Of a stretch of 64,000 bases of DNA, positions 26,859-36,034 are shown piece by piece (the first letter of the stretch is position 1; each line of letters begins with the position of its first letter). Position numbers and translations under genes: made by a program. The DNA is taken from assembly GCF_026427355.1 (NCBI RefSeq), contig NZ_CP102664.1, positions 186,001 through 250,000 of the forward strand, given 5' to 3'. The stretch comes from Sphingobium sp. JS3065. GTDB lineage: Bacteria > Pseudomonadota > Alphaproteobacteria > Sphingomonadales > Sphingomonadaceae. A model generated the notes under the pieces. The model was not told the DNA's origin, ran no database searches, and saw nothing but the letters and a program-made list of their open reading frames with translations.

Positions 26859-27661
26859 GCAGCGATCCCGTCCTGACCAGCCGCGACGGGGCCGTGCTGA
26901 CGGTCACGCTCAACATGCCGGACCGGCGCAATCCTATTTCCGACCCGGCCATGGTGGACGCGCTATGCGCCGTGTTCGAGGAGGCGGAGCGCGACCTGTC
27001 GGTGCGCGTGGCGATCCTGACCGGGGCGGGGAGCGCCTTTTCCTCCGGCGGCGACCTGAACGCGATGCGGCCCGATGCGGGCGGGTTGCGGGCGGGGCTG
27101 CCCGCGCAGACGCGGCGCAATTACCGGGCGGGAATCCAGCGTTTGCCGCTGCTGTTCCAGGCGCTGGAACTGCCGGTGGTCGCGGCGGTCAACGGCCCTG
27201 CCATCGGCGCGGGCTGCGATCTGACGTTGATGTGCGATGTCAGGATCGCGGCGCAATCGGCCAAATTCGCTGAATCCTTCGTCAAGCTGGGGATCGTTTC
27301 GGGGGATGGCGGGGCGTGGCTGCTGCCGCGCATCGTCGGCTTTTCCAAGGCGACCGAACTGGCGCTGACCGGCGAGACCATCGACGCGCAGGAAGCTCTG
27401 CGGATCGGGCTGGTGAGCGAGGTGGTGCCGGATACCGATTTGCTGGCGGCGGCGCGGGCTGTGGCGGACAAGATCGCCGCCAATCCGCCTCATGCTACCC
27501 GGATGACCAAAAGGCTGCTGCGCGCGGCGCAGACGGCGGAATTGAACCAGATCATGGAAATGGCGGGCGCGATGCAGGCGCTGGCCCATGCGACGGCGGA
27601 TCATGATGAGGCGATCGACGCCTTTTTCGAGCGCCGGACGCCGAATTTCAAGGGAGACTGA
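26855..27661 (+). CDS. Enoyl-CoA hydratase/isomerase family protein
   Basis: A 268-residue crotonase-fold enzyme. The start is GTG 26855, overlapping the fabD stop by 4 nt, which indicates translational coupling. Crotonase landmarks are AILTGAGSAFSSGGDLNAM (oxyanion-hole region), VAAVNGPAIGAGCDLTLMCD, KFAESFVKLGIVSGDGGAWL and GLVSEVVPD. The pattern DGGAW lacks one of the two glutamates of classic hydratases (an Asp is at that place), so the exact reaction is open. Its location between fabD and fabG is unusual. Confidence 0.9.
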   Translation: MSSDPVLTSRDGAVLTVTLNMPDRRNPISDPAMVDALCAVFEEAERDLSVRVAILTGAGSAFSSGGDLNAMRPDAGGLRAGLPAQTRRNYRAGIQRLPLLFQALELPVVAAVNGPAIGAGCDLTLMCDVRIAAQSAKFAESFVKLGIVSGDGGAWLLPRIVGFSKATELALTGETIDAQEALRIGLVSEVVPDTDLLAAARAVADKIAANPPHATRMTKRLLRAAQTAELNQIMEMAGAMQALAHATADHDEAIDAFFERRTPNFKGD

Positions 27662-27662
27662 C

Positions 27663-28403
27663 ATGTTCGATCTGACAGGCATGACCGCGCTGGTGACGGG
27701 CGCTTCGGGGGGCATCGGGTCCGCCATCGCGAAGGCCCTCGCCGCGCAGGGCGCCACGCTGGCCCTTTCGGGGAGCAATGAAGAGAAGCTGAAAGCTTTC
27801 GCAGCCGAACTGGGCGGGGATCACAAGATTCTGGTCTGCAACCTGGGCGATCCGGCGGCGGTCGACGCGCTGATCCCGCAGGCGGTCGAAGCGCTGGGCG
27901 GGAAGATCGACATACTGGTCAACAATGCCGGCATCACCCGCGACAACCTGATCCTGCGGATGAAGGATGAGGAATGGTCGGACGTGATCTCCGTCAATCT
28001 GGAGGCGGCGTTCCGGCTGGCCCGCGCCGCCGCCAAGCCGATGATGAAGGCGCGTTTCGGGCGCATCATCTCCATCACGTCGGTCGTGGGCGTCACCGGC
28101 AATCCGGGCCAGGCCAATTATGCCGCGTCGAAGGCGGGTATCATCGGCATGTCGAAATCGCTGGGCCAGGAACTGGCGAGCCGGGGCATCACCGTGAACT
28201 GCGTCGCGCCGGGCTTCATCCGGTCGGCCATGACGGACGCGCTGAACGACGCGCAGAAGGGCGCGATCCTGACCAGGATTCCGGCGGGCGATCTGGGCGC
28301 GGGCGAGGATATTGGCGCGGCAGTCGTGTATCTGGCCAGCAAGGAAGCCGGATATGTCACCGGGCAGACTCTGCACGTCAACGGCGGCATGGCGATGATC
28401 TGA
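27663..28403 (+). CDS. fabG: 3-oxoacyl-ACP reductase
   Basis: FabG reduces beta-ketoacyl-ACP with NADPH in fatty-acid elongation. The 246-residue short-chain dehydrogenase shows TGASGGIGSAIAKALAAQGA (cofactor loop), LVNNAGITRDNLILRMKDEEW, SITSVVGVTGNPGQANYAAS then KAG (catalytic Ser, Tyr and Lys), GFIRSAMTDALND and GQTLHVNGGMAMI at the end. The sequence fits FabG rather than a generic SDR. The start lies 1 nt after the crotonase stop. Confidence 0.95.
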   Translation: MFDLTGMTALVTGASGGIGSAIAKALAAQGATLALSGSNEEKLKAFAAELGGDHKILVCNLGDPAAVDALIPQAVEALGGKIDILVNNAGITRDNLILRMKDEEWSDVISVNLEAAFRLARAAAKPMMKARFGRIISITSVVGVTGNPGQANYAASKAGIIGMSKSLGQELASRGITVNCVAPGFIRSAMTDALNDAQKGAILTRIPAGDLGAGEDIGAAVVYLASKEAGYVTGQTLHVNGGMAMI

Positions 28404-28528
28404 TTTTGCCGGGCGCGGCGGGTTTATTCCATCGCGCCCCAAAATTTTCGGCATTTGCAAAGCCGCCGCCTTGTGCCATCGGGGTTGAGCCGTCGAATGC
28501 AGGAAAGGGCGTACCAGCTGATCGTCTC

Positions 28529-28570
28529 TTGCCTCTTGCCTCTTGCCTCTTGCCTCTTGCCTCTTGCCTC
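28529..28570. repeat. Heptanucleotide microsatellite (TTGCCTC)6
   Basis: Six exact head-to-tail copies of TTGCCTC fill 42 nt; a further single copy, GCTTGCCTC, appears at about 28578-28587 after TTATGGG. It lies in the intergenic region between fabG and acpP, ending 76 nt before the acpP ATG. Copy-number change there could alter promoter or leader spacing. Confidence 0.92.
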
Positions 28571-28646
28571 TTATGGGGCTTGCCTCTAGGGCATGCCTTA
28601 ACAAATATTCAGAACCATCAACGATACCCAGTAAGAAGGACCTCTC

Positions 28647-28880
28647 ATGAGTGAGACCGCGGATCGCGTAAAGAAAATCGTCGTCGAGCATCTGGGCGTC
28701 GAAGCCGAGAAGGTGACCGAGGATGCGAGCTTCATTGACGATCTGGGCGCTGACAGCCTGGACATCGTCGAGCTGGTGATGGCGTTCGAGGAAGAATTCG
28801 GCGTCGAAATCCCCGACGATGCGGCGGAAAAGATCGCCACCGTCAAGGACGCCATCGATTATATCGACAGCAAGCAGTAA
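28647..28880 (+). CDS. acpP: Acyl carrier protein
   Basis: AcpP carries growing acyl chains on a 4'-phosphopantetheine attached to Ser37 in the motif [14 protein letters not shown]. The 77-residue acidic protein has the normal length and four-helix pattern ([20 protein letters not shown] at the start). AAGGA lies about 9 nt before the ATG. It stands between fabG and fabF, followed by its own terminator, as expected for a very highly expressed gene. Confidence 0.98.
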   Translation: MSETADRVKKIVVEHLGVEAEKVTEDASFIDDLGADSLDIVELVMAFEEEFGVEIPDDAAEKIATVKDAIDYIDSKQ

Positions 28881-28934
28881 GAACGTCGGGCGGCCCGCCC
28901 TTTTGCAGGTCTGGCCGCCGCGTTTGAAGGAAAT

Positions 28935-28979
28935 GGCTCCTCCTGTCCGGTAAAAAACCGGGTCTTGGGGAGCCTTTTC
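28935..28979 (+). terminator. Terminator after acpP
   Basis: Outer stem GGCTCC / GGGAGCC and inner stem CCGGT / ACCGG form one long hairpin followed by TTTTCG. It stands 54 nt after the acpP stop and before fabF. Confidence 0.82.
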
Positions 28980-29060
28980 GTATCTGGTCCCCGTTCACAA
29001 GCGCCTTTCGAAAGGCTAGATGGGCGGCGTTGAGCCAAAGAGATTTTTCGGAGCAAGCAT

Positions 29061-30320
29061 ATGCGTCGTGTTGTCGTCACCGGCCTTGGCATGGTCAGCC
29101 CGCTTGGCGGGGATGTGGAAACGACCTGGAAGAACATCATCGCGTCCAAATCCGGCGCGGCGACGATCACGCGCTTCGACGCCAGCGAATATAAGTGCCG
29201 GATCGCCTGCGAAGTGAAGCCGGCGGATCACGAATATGGCTATGACGCCGGGCTGGACGTCGATCACAAGATCCAGCGTCAGGTCGATCCGTTCATCGTC
29301 TATGGCATTTCCGCCGCCAGCCAGGCGCTGCGCGACGCGGGGCTGGACAATATGAGCGAGGAAGAACGGCTGCGCGCCGGTTGCTCCATCGGTTCGGGCA
29401 TTGGCGGCCTGCCGGGCATCGAGAGCGAATCGCTGGTGCTGGCGAACCGCGGGCCGGGCCGGGTCAGCCCGCACTTCGTCCATGGCCGCCTCATCAACCT
29501 GATCTCCGGCCAGGTGTCGATCAAATACGGCCTGATGGGTCCGAACCATGCGGTTGTCACCGCCTGCTCCACCGGCGCGCACTCGATTGGCGACGCCGCC
29601 CGCATGATCGCGCTGGACGATGCCGACGTGATGCTGGCGGGCGGCGCCGAAAGCGCGATCTGCCCTATCGGCATCGCCGGATTCGCGCAGGCGCGGGCGC
29701 TGTCGACCGCCTTCAACGACAGCCCGGAAAAGGCTTCGCGGCCCTATGACGTCAACCGCGACGGCTTCGTCATGGGCGAAGGCGCGGGCGTGGTCGTGCT
29801 GGAGGAATATGAGCGGGCGAAGGCGCGCGGCGCGAAAATCTATGCCGAGGTCGTCGGCTATGGCCTGTCGGGCGATGCCTATCATGTCACCGCCCCGCAT
29901 CCGGAAGGCAATGGCGCCTATCGTTCGATGGAGATGGCGCTCAGGAAATCCGGTCTGGGCCTTGGCGATATCGACTATGTGAACGCGCACGGCACGTCGA
30001 CCCCGTTGGGCGACGAACTGGAACTGGGCGCGGTGAAGCGGCTGTTCGGCGAGCATCTGGGCACCATGTCGATGAGTTCGACCAAGTCGGCCATCGGTCA
30101 CTTGCTGGGCGGCGCGGGCGCGGTGGAGAGCATCTTCTGCATCCTGGCGCTGCGCGACCAGATCGTGCCGCCGACGCTGAACCTGGACGAGCCGAGCGAA
30201 AGCTGCAAGGGCGTCGACCTGGTTCCGCACGTCGCCAAGGAGCGCAAGGTGCGCGCCGTGCTGAACAACAGCTTCGGTTTCGGCGGCACCAACGCTTCGC
30301 TGATCATGAAGGCGGTCTGA
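29061..30320 (+). CDS. fabF: 3-oxoacyl-ACP synthase II
   Basis: FabF condenses malonyl-ACP with acyl-ACP during elongation. The 419-residue thiolase-fold protein starts MRRVVVTGLGMVSPLGGDVE. The active-site cysteine lies in VVTACSTGAHSIGDAAR (about residue 171), and the two catalytic histidines lie in NAHGTSTPLGD (about 311) and SAIGHLLGGAGAVE (about 348). The end, NNSFGFGGTNASLIMK, is typical. mltG follows after 10 nt. Confidence 0.97.
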   Translation: MRRVVVTGLGMVSPLGGDVETTWKNIIASKSGAATITRFDASEYKCRIACEVKPADHEYGYDAGLDVDHKIQRQVDPFIVYGISAASQALRDAGLDNMSEEERLRAGCSIGSGIGGLPGIESESLVLANRGPGRVSPHFVHGRLINLISGQVSIKYGLMGPNHAVVTACSTGAHSIGDAARMIALDDADVMLAGGAESAICPIGIAGFAQARALSTAFNDSPEKASRPYDVNRDGFVMGEGAGVVVLEEYERAKARGAKIYAEVVGYGLSGDAYHVTAPHPEGNGAYRSMEMALRKSGLGLGDIDYVNAHGTSTPLGDELELGAVKRLFGEHLGTMSMSSTKSAIGHLLGGAGAVESIFCILALRDQIVPPTLNLDEPSESCKGVDLVPHVAKERKVRAVLNNSFGFGGTNASLIMKAV

Positions 30321-30330
30321 GACACGACGC

Positions 30331-31302
30331 ATGCGGCGGCTGGGCTATGGCATATTGCTGATCGGCCTTGCCGTCGCGGCTTTCGTGGCGTTCCGCTTCG
30401 TCCATGGCTGGACCGAGGCGGGACCGGCGACCAGGGATATGACGGTGGTCGTGCCCGACGGCGCGACCATCGCGGATGCCGCGCTGCTGTTGAAGCGGGA
30501 GGGCGCGGTGCGTTCCGCCGACGCTTTCCTGACCCGCGCCAAGATATTCGGGCGCGGCAAATCGATCAAGGCGGGCGAATTCCTGATCCCCAAGGGCGCC
30601 AGCAACAGCGACATCTTCAGGATATTGGGCGGCGGGAAGACGCTGACCCGGTTCGTCACCATACCGGAGGGGATGCCCTCCATCCTGGTCCATGAGCGGC
30701 TGATGGCCAATGAGGAACTGACCGGCGACATAGCGGTGCCGGCGGAGGGCAGCGTGCTGCCCGACAGCTATGCCTTCGACAAGGGCGAAAGCCGGGCGGC
30801 GGTGCTGGGGCGCATGCAGGACGCCATGGACAAGGCGCTTGCCAAGCTGTGGGCGGAGCGGGCGCCCGATACGGTCGCCAGGACGCCGAAGGAAGCCGTC
30901 ATCCTGGCCAGCATCGTGGAGAAGGAAACCGGCGTGCCTTCCGAGCGGCCGATGGTCGCGGGGGTGTACGGCAACCGGCTGAAGGCCCGCATGATGTTGC
31001 AGGCGGACCCGACGATCATCTACCCCATCACCAAGGGGAAGCCTTTGGGGCGGCGGATCAAGAAGTCGGAGATCGCGGCGGTCAACGACTATAACACCTA
31101 TGCGATGACTGGCCTGCCCAAGGGGCCGATCGCCAATCCGGGGCGATTGTCGATCCTGGCGGTGCTGCATCCGGCGGAGACGAAGGCGCTTTATTTCGTC
31201 GCGGACGGCAAGGGCGGGCATATTTTCGCCGATACGCTGCAAGAGCATAATGAAAATGTGCGGAAATGGTTTGAAATCCGCCGGGCCAGGGGCGAGCTTT
31301 AG
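30331..31302 (+). CDS. mltG: Endolytic murein transglycosylase
   Basis: MltG (YceG) is an inner-membrane lytic transglycosylase that cleaves nascent glycan strands near the synthetic machinery. The 323-residue protein has one N-terminal membrane helix (LGYGILLIGLAVAAFVAFRF), a LysM-like segment (VVVPDGATIADAALLL and PKGASNSDIFRILGGGKTLT) and the YceG domain with the catalytic glutamate in ILASIVEKETGVPSERP, followed by LQADPTIIYPITKG and YNTYAMTGLPKGPIANPG. Position after fabF is the usual one in proteobacteria. Confidence 0.95.
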   Translation: MRRLGYGILLIGLAVAAFVAFRFVHGWTEAGPATRDMTVVVPDGATIADAALLLKREGAVRSADAFLTRAKIFGRGKSIKAGEFLIPKGASNSDIFRILGGGKTLTRFVTIPEGMPSILVHERLMANEELTGDIAVPAEGSVLPDSYAFDKGESRAAVLGRMQDAMDKALAKLWAERAPDTVARTPKEAVILASIVEKETGVPSERPMVAGVYGNRLKARMMLQADPTIIYPITKGKPLGRRIKKSEIAAVNDYNTYAMTGLPKGPIANPGRLSILAVLHPAETKALYFVADGKGGHIFADTLQEHNENVRKWFEIRRARGEL

Positions 31303-31349
31303 GAGGATAGCGCCATTGCGATCCGCGCGAAGCCCGCTATCTCTGCGGC

Positions 31350-33278
31350 ATGTCCGGCCCGCAATCTCCCGATCGTTTCCATGAAGACAAGGCGAGTTTC
31401 ACCGTCACCGGCAGTCAGCCCGACATGGAGGCAGGCGTCGAGGCGATCCGCACGACGTTGAAGACCCTGCCGACGCGCCCCGGCGTCTATCGCATGCAGG
31501 ACGCCCGCGGCGACGTTCTCTATGTCGGCAAGGCACGGGCGCTGCGCAACCGCGTGACCAGCTATACCCAGGTGGACCGCCTGCCGAAGCGGTTGCAGCG
31601 CATGGTGGCGCAAACCCGCTCCATGACCATCGTCACCACCAACAGCGAGGCCGAAGCGCTGCTGCTGGAGGCGCAGCTCATAAAGCGTTTCCGCCCGCCC
31701 TACAATGTCCTGTTGCGCGACGACAAAAGCTTTCCCTTCATCCTGTTGCGGGAGGATCATGATTTTCCCCGCGTGCAGAAGCATCGCGGCGCGCGCAAAT
31801 ATAAGGGCCGCTATTATGGCCCCTTCGCCAGCGCAGGATCGGTCACGCGGACCATCAATGCCCTGCAGAAGCTGTTCCTGCTCAGAAGCTGTACGGACAG
31901 TTTTTTCGCCAACCGGTCGCGGCCCTGCCTGCTCTATCAGATCCGCCGCTGCTCCGCGCCCTGCGTGGGGCGGATCGATGATGCCCATTATGCCGAACTG
32001 GTGCAGGACGCGCAGGATTTCCTGGGCGGCAAATCGACCGCCGTGCAGAAGAAGCTGGGGCAGGCGATGCAGGCGGCGTCCGACGCCATGGATTTCGAGC
32101 AGGCGGCGGTGCTGCGGGATCGGCTGAAGGCGTTGACCTTCATCCAGGGCAGCCAGGCGATCAATGCCGAGGGGCTGGGCGATGCCGACATCTTCGCGCT
32201 GGCGACCAGGGGCGGGTCGATGTGCATCCAGGCCTTCTTCATTCGCGGCGGGCAGAATTGGGGCCATCGCAGCTTCTTTCCCGTCCACACGGCGGAGGTG
32301 GCGGAGGATGAGGTGCTCAGCAGCTTCATGGCGCAATTCTATGAAGAGGTGCCGCCGCCCAAGCTGATCCTGTCGGACCGCGTGCCTGCCGAATGCGATC
32401 TGATGGCGCAGGCGCTGACCGAGCGCATCGGTTCCAGGGTGCGGATCGAAGTGCCGCAGCGGGGCGACCGCACCCGCCTGATCAAACAGGCGCAGCGCAA
32501 CGCGGTGGAGGCATTGGACCGGCGGCTGGCGGAAACCACCACGCAGGCCAAGGTGCTGGAGGAAATGGTCGAGACTTTCGGGCTGGACGGGGTGCCCGAC
32601 CGGATCGAGATTTACGACAACAGCCATATCCAGGGCGCGCATGCGCTGGGCGCGATGGTCGTCGCCGGGCCGGAGGGTTTCCGCAAGAACGCCTATCGCA
32701 AGTTCAACATGAAGAATCCGGAAACATCGAACGACGATTTCGCGATGATGCGCGAGATGTTCGAGCGGCGCTTTGCCAAATGGGCGGGAGATGGGGCGGC
32801 CCGCGAAGACCCGGATCGCGACGGCGGCGAATGGCCCGATCTGGTGCTGATCGACGGCGGCAAGGGGCAATTGTCCGCCGCCCGCGCGATATTGGAGGAG
32901 ATGGGCATAGAGGATGTCTGCATGATCGGCATCGCCAAGGGGCCGCATCATGGCCGCGAGGGGCGGGAGGTGTTTCACATGCCGGACGGGCGGGAAATCA
33001 CATTCCCGCTCAACCATCCCGTGCTCTTCTACCTCCAGCGGCTGCGGGACGAGGCGCACCGCTTCGCCATCGGCGCGCACCGGCAGAAACGCAGCAAGGC
33101 GATCACCGTCAGTTCGCTGGACGAAGTGCCCGGCATCGGCCCTTCCCGCAAGAAGGCGCTGCTGATGCATTTCGGAACCGCCAGGGCCGTGAAGAGCGCG
33201 GCGCTGGAAGACCTGCTGAAGGCGCCGGGCGTGTCAAAGGCGGTGGCCCAGCAGATATATGATTATTTCCACGGCTGA
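31350..33278 (+). CDS. uvrC: Excinuclease ABC subunit C
   Basis: UvrC makes both incisions during nucleotide excision repair. The 642-residue protein has an N-terminal GIY-YIG nuclease (RPGVYRMQDARGDVLYVGKA), a UVR domain (AMDFEQAAVLRDRLKAL) that contacts UvrB, the RNase H-like nuclease (EIYDNSHIQGAHALGAMVV, LVLIDGGKGQL and IGIAKGPHH) and a tandem helix-hairpin-helix end (LDEVPGIGPSRKKALLMHFG). About 35 extra residues precede the GIY-YIG domain, so a later start is conceivable, but ATG 31350 keeps the sphingomonad-type N-terminus. Confidence 0.96.
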   Translation: MSGPQSPDRFHEDKASFTVTGSQPDMEAGVEAIRTTLKTLPTRPGVYRMQDARGDVLYVGKARALRNRVTSYTQVDRLPKRLQRMVAQTRSMTIVTTNSEAEALLLEAQLIKRFRPPYNVLLRDDKSFPFILLREDHDFPRVQKHRGARKYKGRYYGPFASAGSVTRTINALQKLFLLRSCTDSFFANRSRPCLLYQIRRCSAPCVGRIDDAHYAELVQDAQDFLGGKSTAVQKKLGQAMQAASDAMDFEQAAVLRDRLKALTFIQGSQAINAEGLGDADIFALATRGGSMCIQAFFIRGGQNWGHRSFFPVHTAEVAEDEVLSSFMAQFYEEVPPPKLILSDRVPAECDLMAQALTERIGSRVRIEVPQRGDRTRLIKQAQRNAVEALDRRLAETTTQAKVLEEMVETFGLDGVPDRIEIYDNSHIQGAHALGAMVVAGPEGFRKNAYRKFNMKNPETSNDDFAMMREMFERRFAKWAGDGAAREDPDRDGGEWPDLVLIDGGKGQLSAARAILEEMGIEDVCMIGIAKGPHHGREGREVFHMPDGREITFPLNHPVLFYLQRLRDEAHRFAIGAHRQKRSKAITVSSLDEVPGIGPSRKKALLMHFGTARAVKSAALEDLLKAPGVSKAVAQQIYDYFHG

Positions 33279-33430
33279 CATGGAGGGGCGCGACCCTGTC
33301 CCCGGCGGCGCGAGCAATGCCATGTCCGATTATCTTTGCGATGAACGGATCGACATTTGACCGGGGCATGATTTCCTTTCCATAAGATGCGACCTGAAAA
33401 GAGATAAAGCATCGGGGTCGAACAGGGGAT

Positions 33431-35092
33431 GTGCATCACGCGATGGATGGGCGGAGCGAATCCGCGATGAGCTGTTGGGATATGCGCGCCCTGTCGGCGC
33501 TTCGTCCCTGGCGGACGCTGGATTTCACCCGGCTGCTGCTGGCCGTCATCTATACTGTCGTCAGCTTCACCTTCTCCAACGCCCGCCATTGGGTGGAGAT
33601 GGCCGAGCATGTGCTGGTCGTCCTGATGCTGCTGCTGGCGCTGTCGGCGGTGTTCCTGTCGTCGCGTTCCTGGGTGACGGACATGCGGGTTCGCGCGCCG
33701 GTCATATGCCTGGACGCGCTGTTGTTCCTTGCCCTGCTGCTGGTGACGAACCCGTCCAACAGCCCCTATTTTTCCGGCAGCTTCTTCGTGGCGGTGGAAG
33801 TGGCGCTGATCGTGCGGCGGCGGTTCCACCTGCTGGTCGCGCTGGCGGCCGGTGCGGCGGCGATCGGCACCACATGGTTCGACAAGGTCGCTTTTCTGCC
33901 GCCCGAACCCGAAGCGGAGCGAGTCGTGCTGCGGGCATGCTATCTGGCGGTGGCGATCCTGGTGACGGGCGTGTTGCTGGGGCCGCGCCGGGAAGCCTTG
34001 CTGGAATATGAGCGGAGCAATAGGCTGCTGGAGGGCGAATTGCCCACCTCCAGGAGAGATCATGGTCCCTTCCTGCTCCAGGCGTTGAGGCTGGCCACCG
34101 GGGCCGACGCCGTCGCCGTGCTGTTCCGCATGGCCAGCCATGAACCGCCCCGTTTCGCCGGCAGCGGCGCGCTGGAGCCGCCGTCCACCGATTTCGGCAA
34201 TCTGCTGGCGGCGGACACCGGCTGGCACGACCGGTCGAGAAAGGCGTCGATCATCCTGTCGAACGACGGAATTTCCACATTGGGCGCGCTGTCCGAAGGC
34301 GGGCAGGCGTGGACCGCGCTGTTGGATGTCGACACGGTGCTGACCATGCGGGTGGCGATCGGCACTTTCGAAGCGGTGGGTGCGGCCTGCCTGGACGATC
34401 CCTGCCATGAGGATCGCGCCGCCATCGCGCAGCGGGTTTTCGAAAGTGCCTGCGAGGAACTGACCGTACGCAACAGCCTGGACCTGGCCCATGCCATCGC
34501 CGGTGCGCGGGAAAGGGAGCGGTTGCAGCGGGAATTGCATGACAGCGTCCTGCAGGCGCTGGCCAGCATCCGTTTCCAGATCGCGCCGCTGCTGGGCGGC
34601 CAGCCTGTCGCGCCGCGCGCCGTCATGGAGAATGTCGACCGCATCGCGAAGGACCAGATCGCCACTATCCGCTGGATCATCAAACCCGAAGCCGATGAGG
34701 AGGATTTGGCCTATCTGCCCGAAACGCTGGCCATGGTGGTGCGGTCGCTGGGCGAGCAATGGGGCATAAGCTGCAACCTGAAGGTGGAGGACGGCAATTG
34801 CGCGACCAACGCCATGATCGGCCGGGAACTGAGCTTCGCCGTGCGGGAGATCGTCGCCAATGCGGTGCGGCATGCGCGGGCGCGGTCCGTGGACTTCCTG
34901 CTGGAGCCGGACGGTAACCGCATCGCCCTTCAGGTCAGCGATGACGGCGTGCCCAACATGGCGCGTCTGGGGTCGAGCGGGGCGGTGCCCTCTCGTTCGC
35001 TGATGCGGCGGATACAGATGCTGGGCGGCGAGGTGTTCCTTCAGAATATCGGCGGACGCACGACGATCCGGATCACGGTTCCGCGGAAGTGA
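33431..35092 (+). CDS. Membrane sensor histidine kinase (HisKA_3 type), orphan
   Basis: A 553-residue kinase. Residues 30-190 contain about five membrane helices (LLLAVIYTVVSFTF, MAEHVLVVLMLLLALSAVF, APVICLDALLFLALLLV, LLVALAAGAAAIG, LAVAILVTGVLLG). A GAF-like region follows, then the phosphorylation site in ERERLQRELHDSVLQALASI (His near residue 369) and an HATPase with REIVANAVRHA as N box. The later glycine motif is degenerate (VPSRSLMRRIQMLGG). The start is GTG 33431; ATG 33443 and ATG 33467 are alternatives. No regulator adjoins it; the related kinase/regulator pair beyond the tad locus may cooperate. Confidence 0.85.
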   Translation: MHHAMDGRSESAMSCWDMRALSALRPWRTLDFTRLLLAVIYTVVSFTFSNARHWVEMAEHVLVVLMLLLALSAVFLSSRSWVTDMRVRAPVICLDALLFLALLLVTNPSNSPYFSGSFFVAVEVALIVRRRFHLLVALAAGAAAIGTTWFDKVAFLPPEPEAERVVLRACYLAVAILVTGVLLGPRREALLEYERSNRLLEGELPTSRRDHGPFLLQALRLATGADAVAVLFRMASHEPPRFAGSGALEPPSTDFGNLLAADTGWHDRSRKASIILSNDGISTLGALSEGGQAWTALLDVDTVLTMRVAIGTFEAVGAACLDDPCHEDRAAIAQRVFESACEELTVRNSLDLAHAIAGARERERLQRELHDSVLQALASIRFQIAPLLGGQPVAPRAVMENVDRIAKDQIATIRWIIKPEADEEDLAYLPETLAMVVRSLGEQWGISCNLKVEDGNCATNAMIGRELSFAVREIVANAVRHARARSVDFLLEPDGNRIALQVSDDGVPNMARLGSSGAVPSRSLMRRIQMLGGEVFLQNIGGRTTIRITVPRK

Positions 35093-35248
35093 GGAGTGAC
35101 TGGAGCAGGGGCGCTCCTTAACTTTTCCGCCATCATCCCCATATTGGCGGCAGCCCCGGCCTTTTCGTCGGTCGTGCATTTACCGGGCATTTACCAACAT
35201 GGCCGATAGTCGCGGCCAGGCAAGGCGTTCGGAGGAGGTCCGGTTTCC

Positions 35249-36034
35249 ATGGTGCGAACGGTAAGGGATCGTCTCTATCGCAAGAGCGTGGCCGTGGTGC
35301 TGTCGATGCAGGTCAATCTGGAACGGATCGTCGCCATCTGGATATTGGCGGCCGCCTTCGCCTGCGGCCTGCGGTTGGCCTTTCCCGCGACGCCCTATCA
35401 AAGCACGCCTTGGGTGAGCGGGGCGGGCCTGTTGCCCTATCTGCTGGTCGTGGGGGCGCCGGTCGGTTCGCTGCTGCTGGGATTGAAGCTGTTTCCCGCC
35501 GGGCGCATCCATGCGCAGCCCGCCTTCCGGCTGGCGCAGGTGGGGCGCTGGCGCAAGGTCGATTGCCTGAAGGCGCGGGAGATGTCGCAATTCGGCCTCT
35601 ATGGCTTGATGGCGTCGCTTTTGGTCGGGATCGCGGTGAACGTGCCGGTGCGCACGCTGGAGTTTCTCGGCTCTATCCCCGCCCTGGGCAGCTATTCGCC
35701 ATCCTGGTTCGTCGGGCTTTACGGCGTGATGCTGGCCGATGTGGTGATCCTGTCCAGCCTTTACATGTTCGCCTTCGCCATGGCGCTGCGGCTGGCGCCG
35801 CTGTTCCCGCGTTTCCTGGTGATGGTATGGGGCGTCGACCTGCTGGCCCAACTCGGCATCGCCAGGCTGGTGGCCGGGGTCGACAATGTGCCGCATGCGG
35901 TGGACTCGGCGTTGCTCGACATGTTGACGGGCAATGTGAAGAAGGTGCTGATCAGCGCCGCGATCTGGCTGCCCTATCTCCTGCTTTCGGAACGGGTGAA
36001 TGTCACCTTCCGCCACCGTGTCAGCGCCCATTGA
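35249..36034 (+). CDS. DUF2569-like multi-helix membrane protein
   Basis: A 261-residue inner-membrane protein with about five to six hydrophobic helices (for example IVAIWILAAAFACGLRLAF, LLPYLLVVGAPVGSLLLGL, FGLYGLMASLLVGIAVNV, LYGVMLADVVILSSLYMFAF). The C-terminal segment AAIWLPYLLLSERVNVTFRH matches the W-x-P-Y-x-x-x-S-x-R-V-x-x-T-F ending of DUF2569 proteins, of unknown function. It lies between the orphan kinase and the tad locus on the same strand and may take part in the same response, which is inference. Confidence 0.68.
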   Translation: MVRTVRDRLYRKSVAVVLSMQVNLERIVAIWILAAAFACGLRLAFPATPYQSTPWVSGAGLLPYLLVVGAPVGSLLLGLKLFPAGRIHAQPAFRLAQVGRWRKVDCLKAREMSQFGLYGLMASLLVGIAVNVPVRTLEFLGSIPALGSYSPSWFVGLYGVMLADVVILSSLYMFAFAMALRLAPLFPRFLVMVWGVDLLAQLGIARLVAGVDNVPHAVDSALLDMLTGNVKKVLISAAIWLPYLLLSERVNVTFRHRVSAH

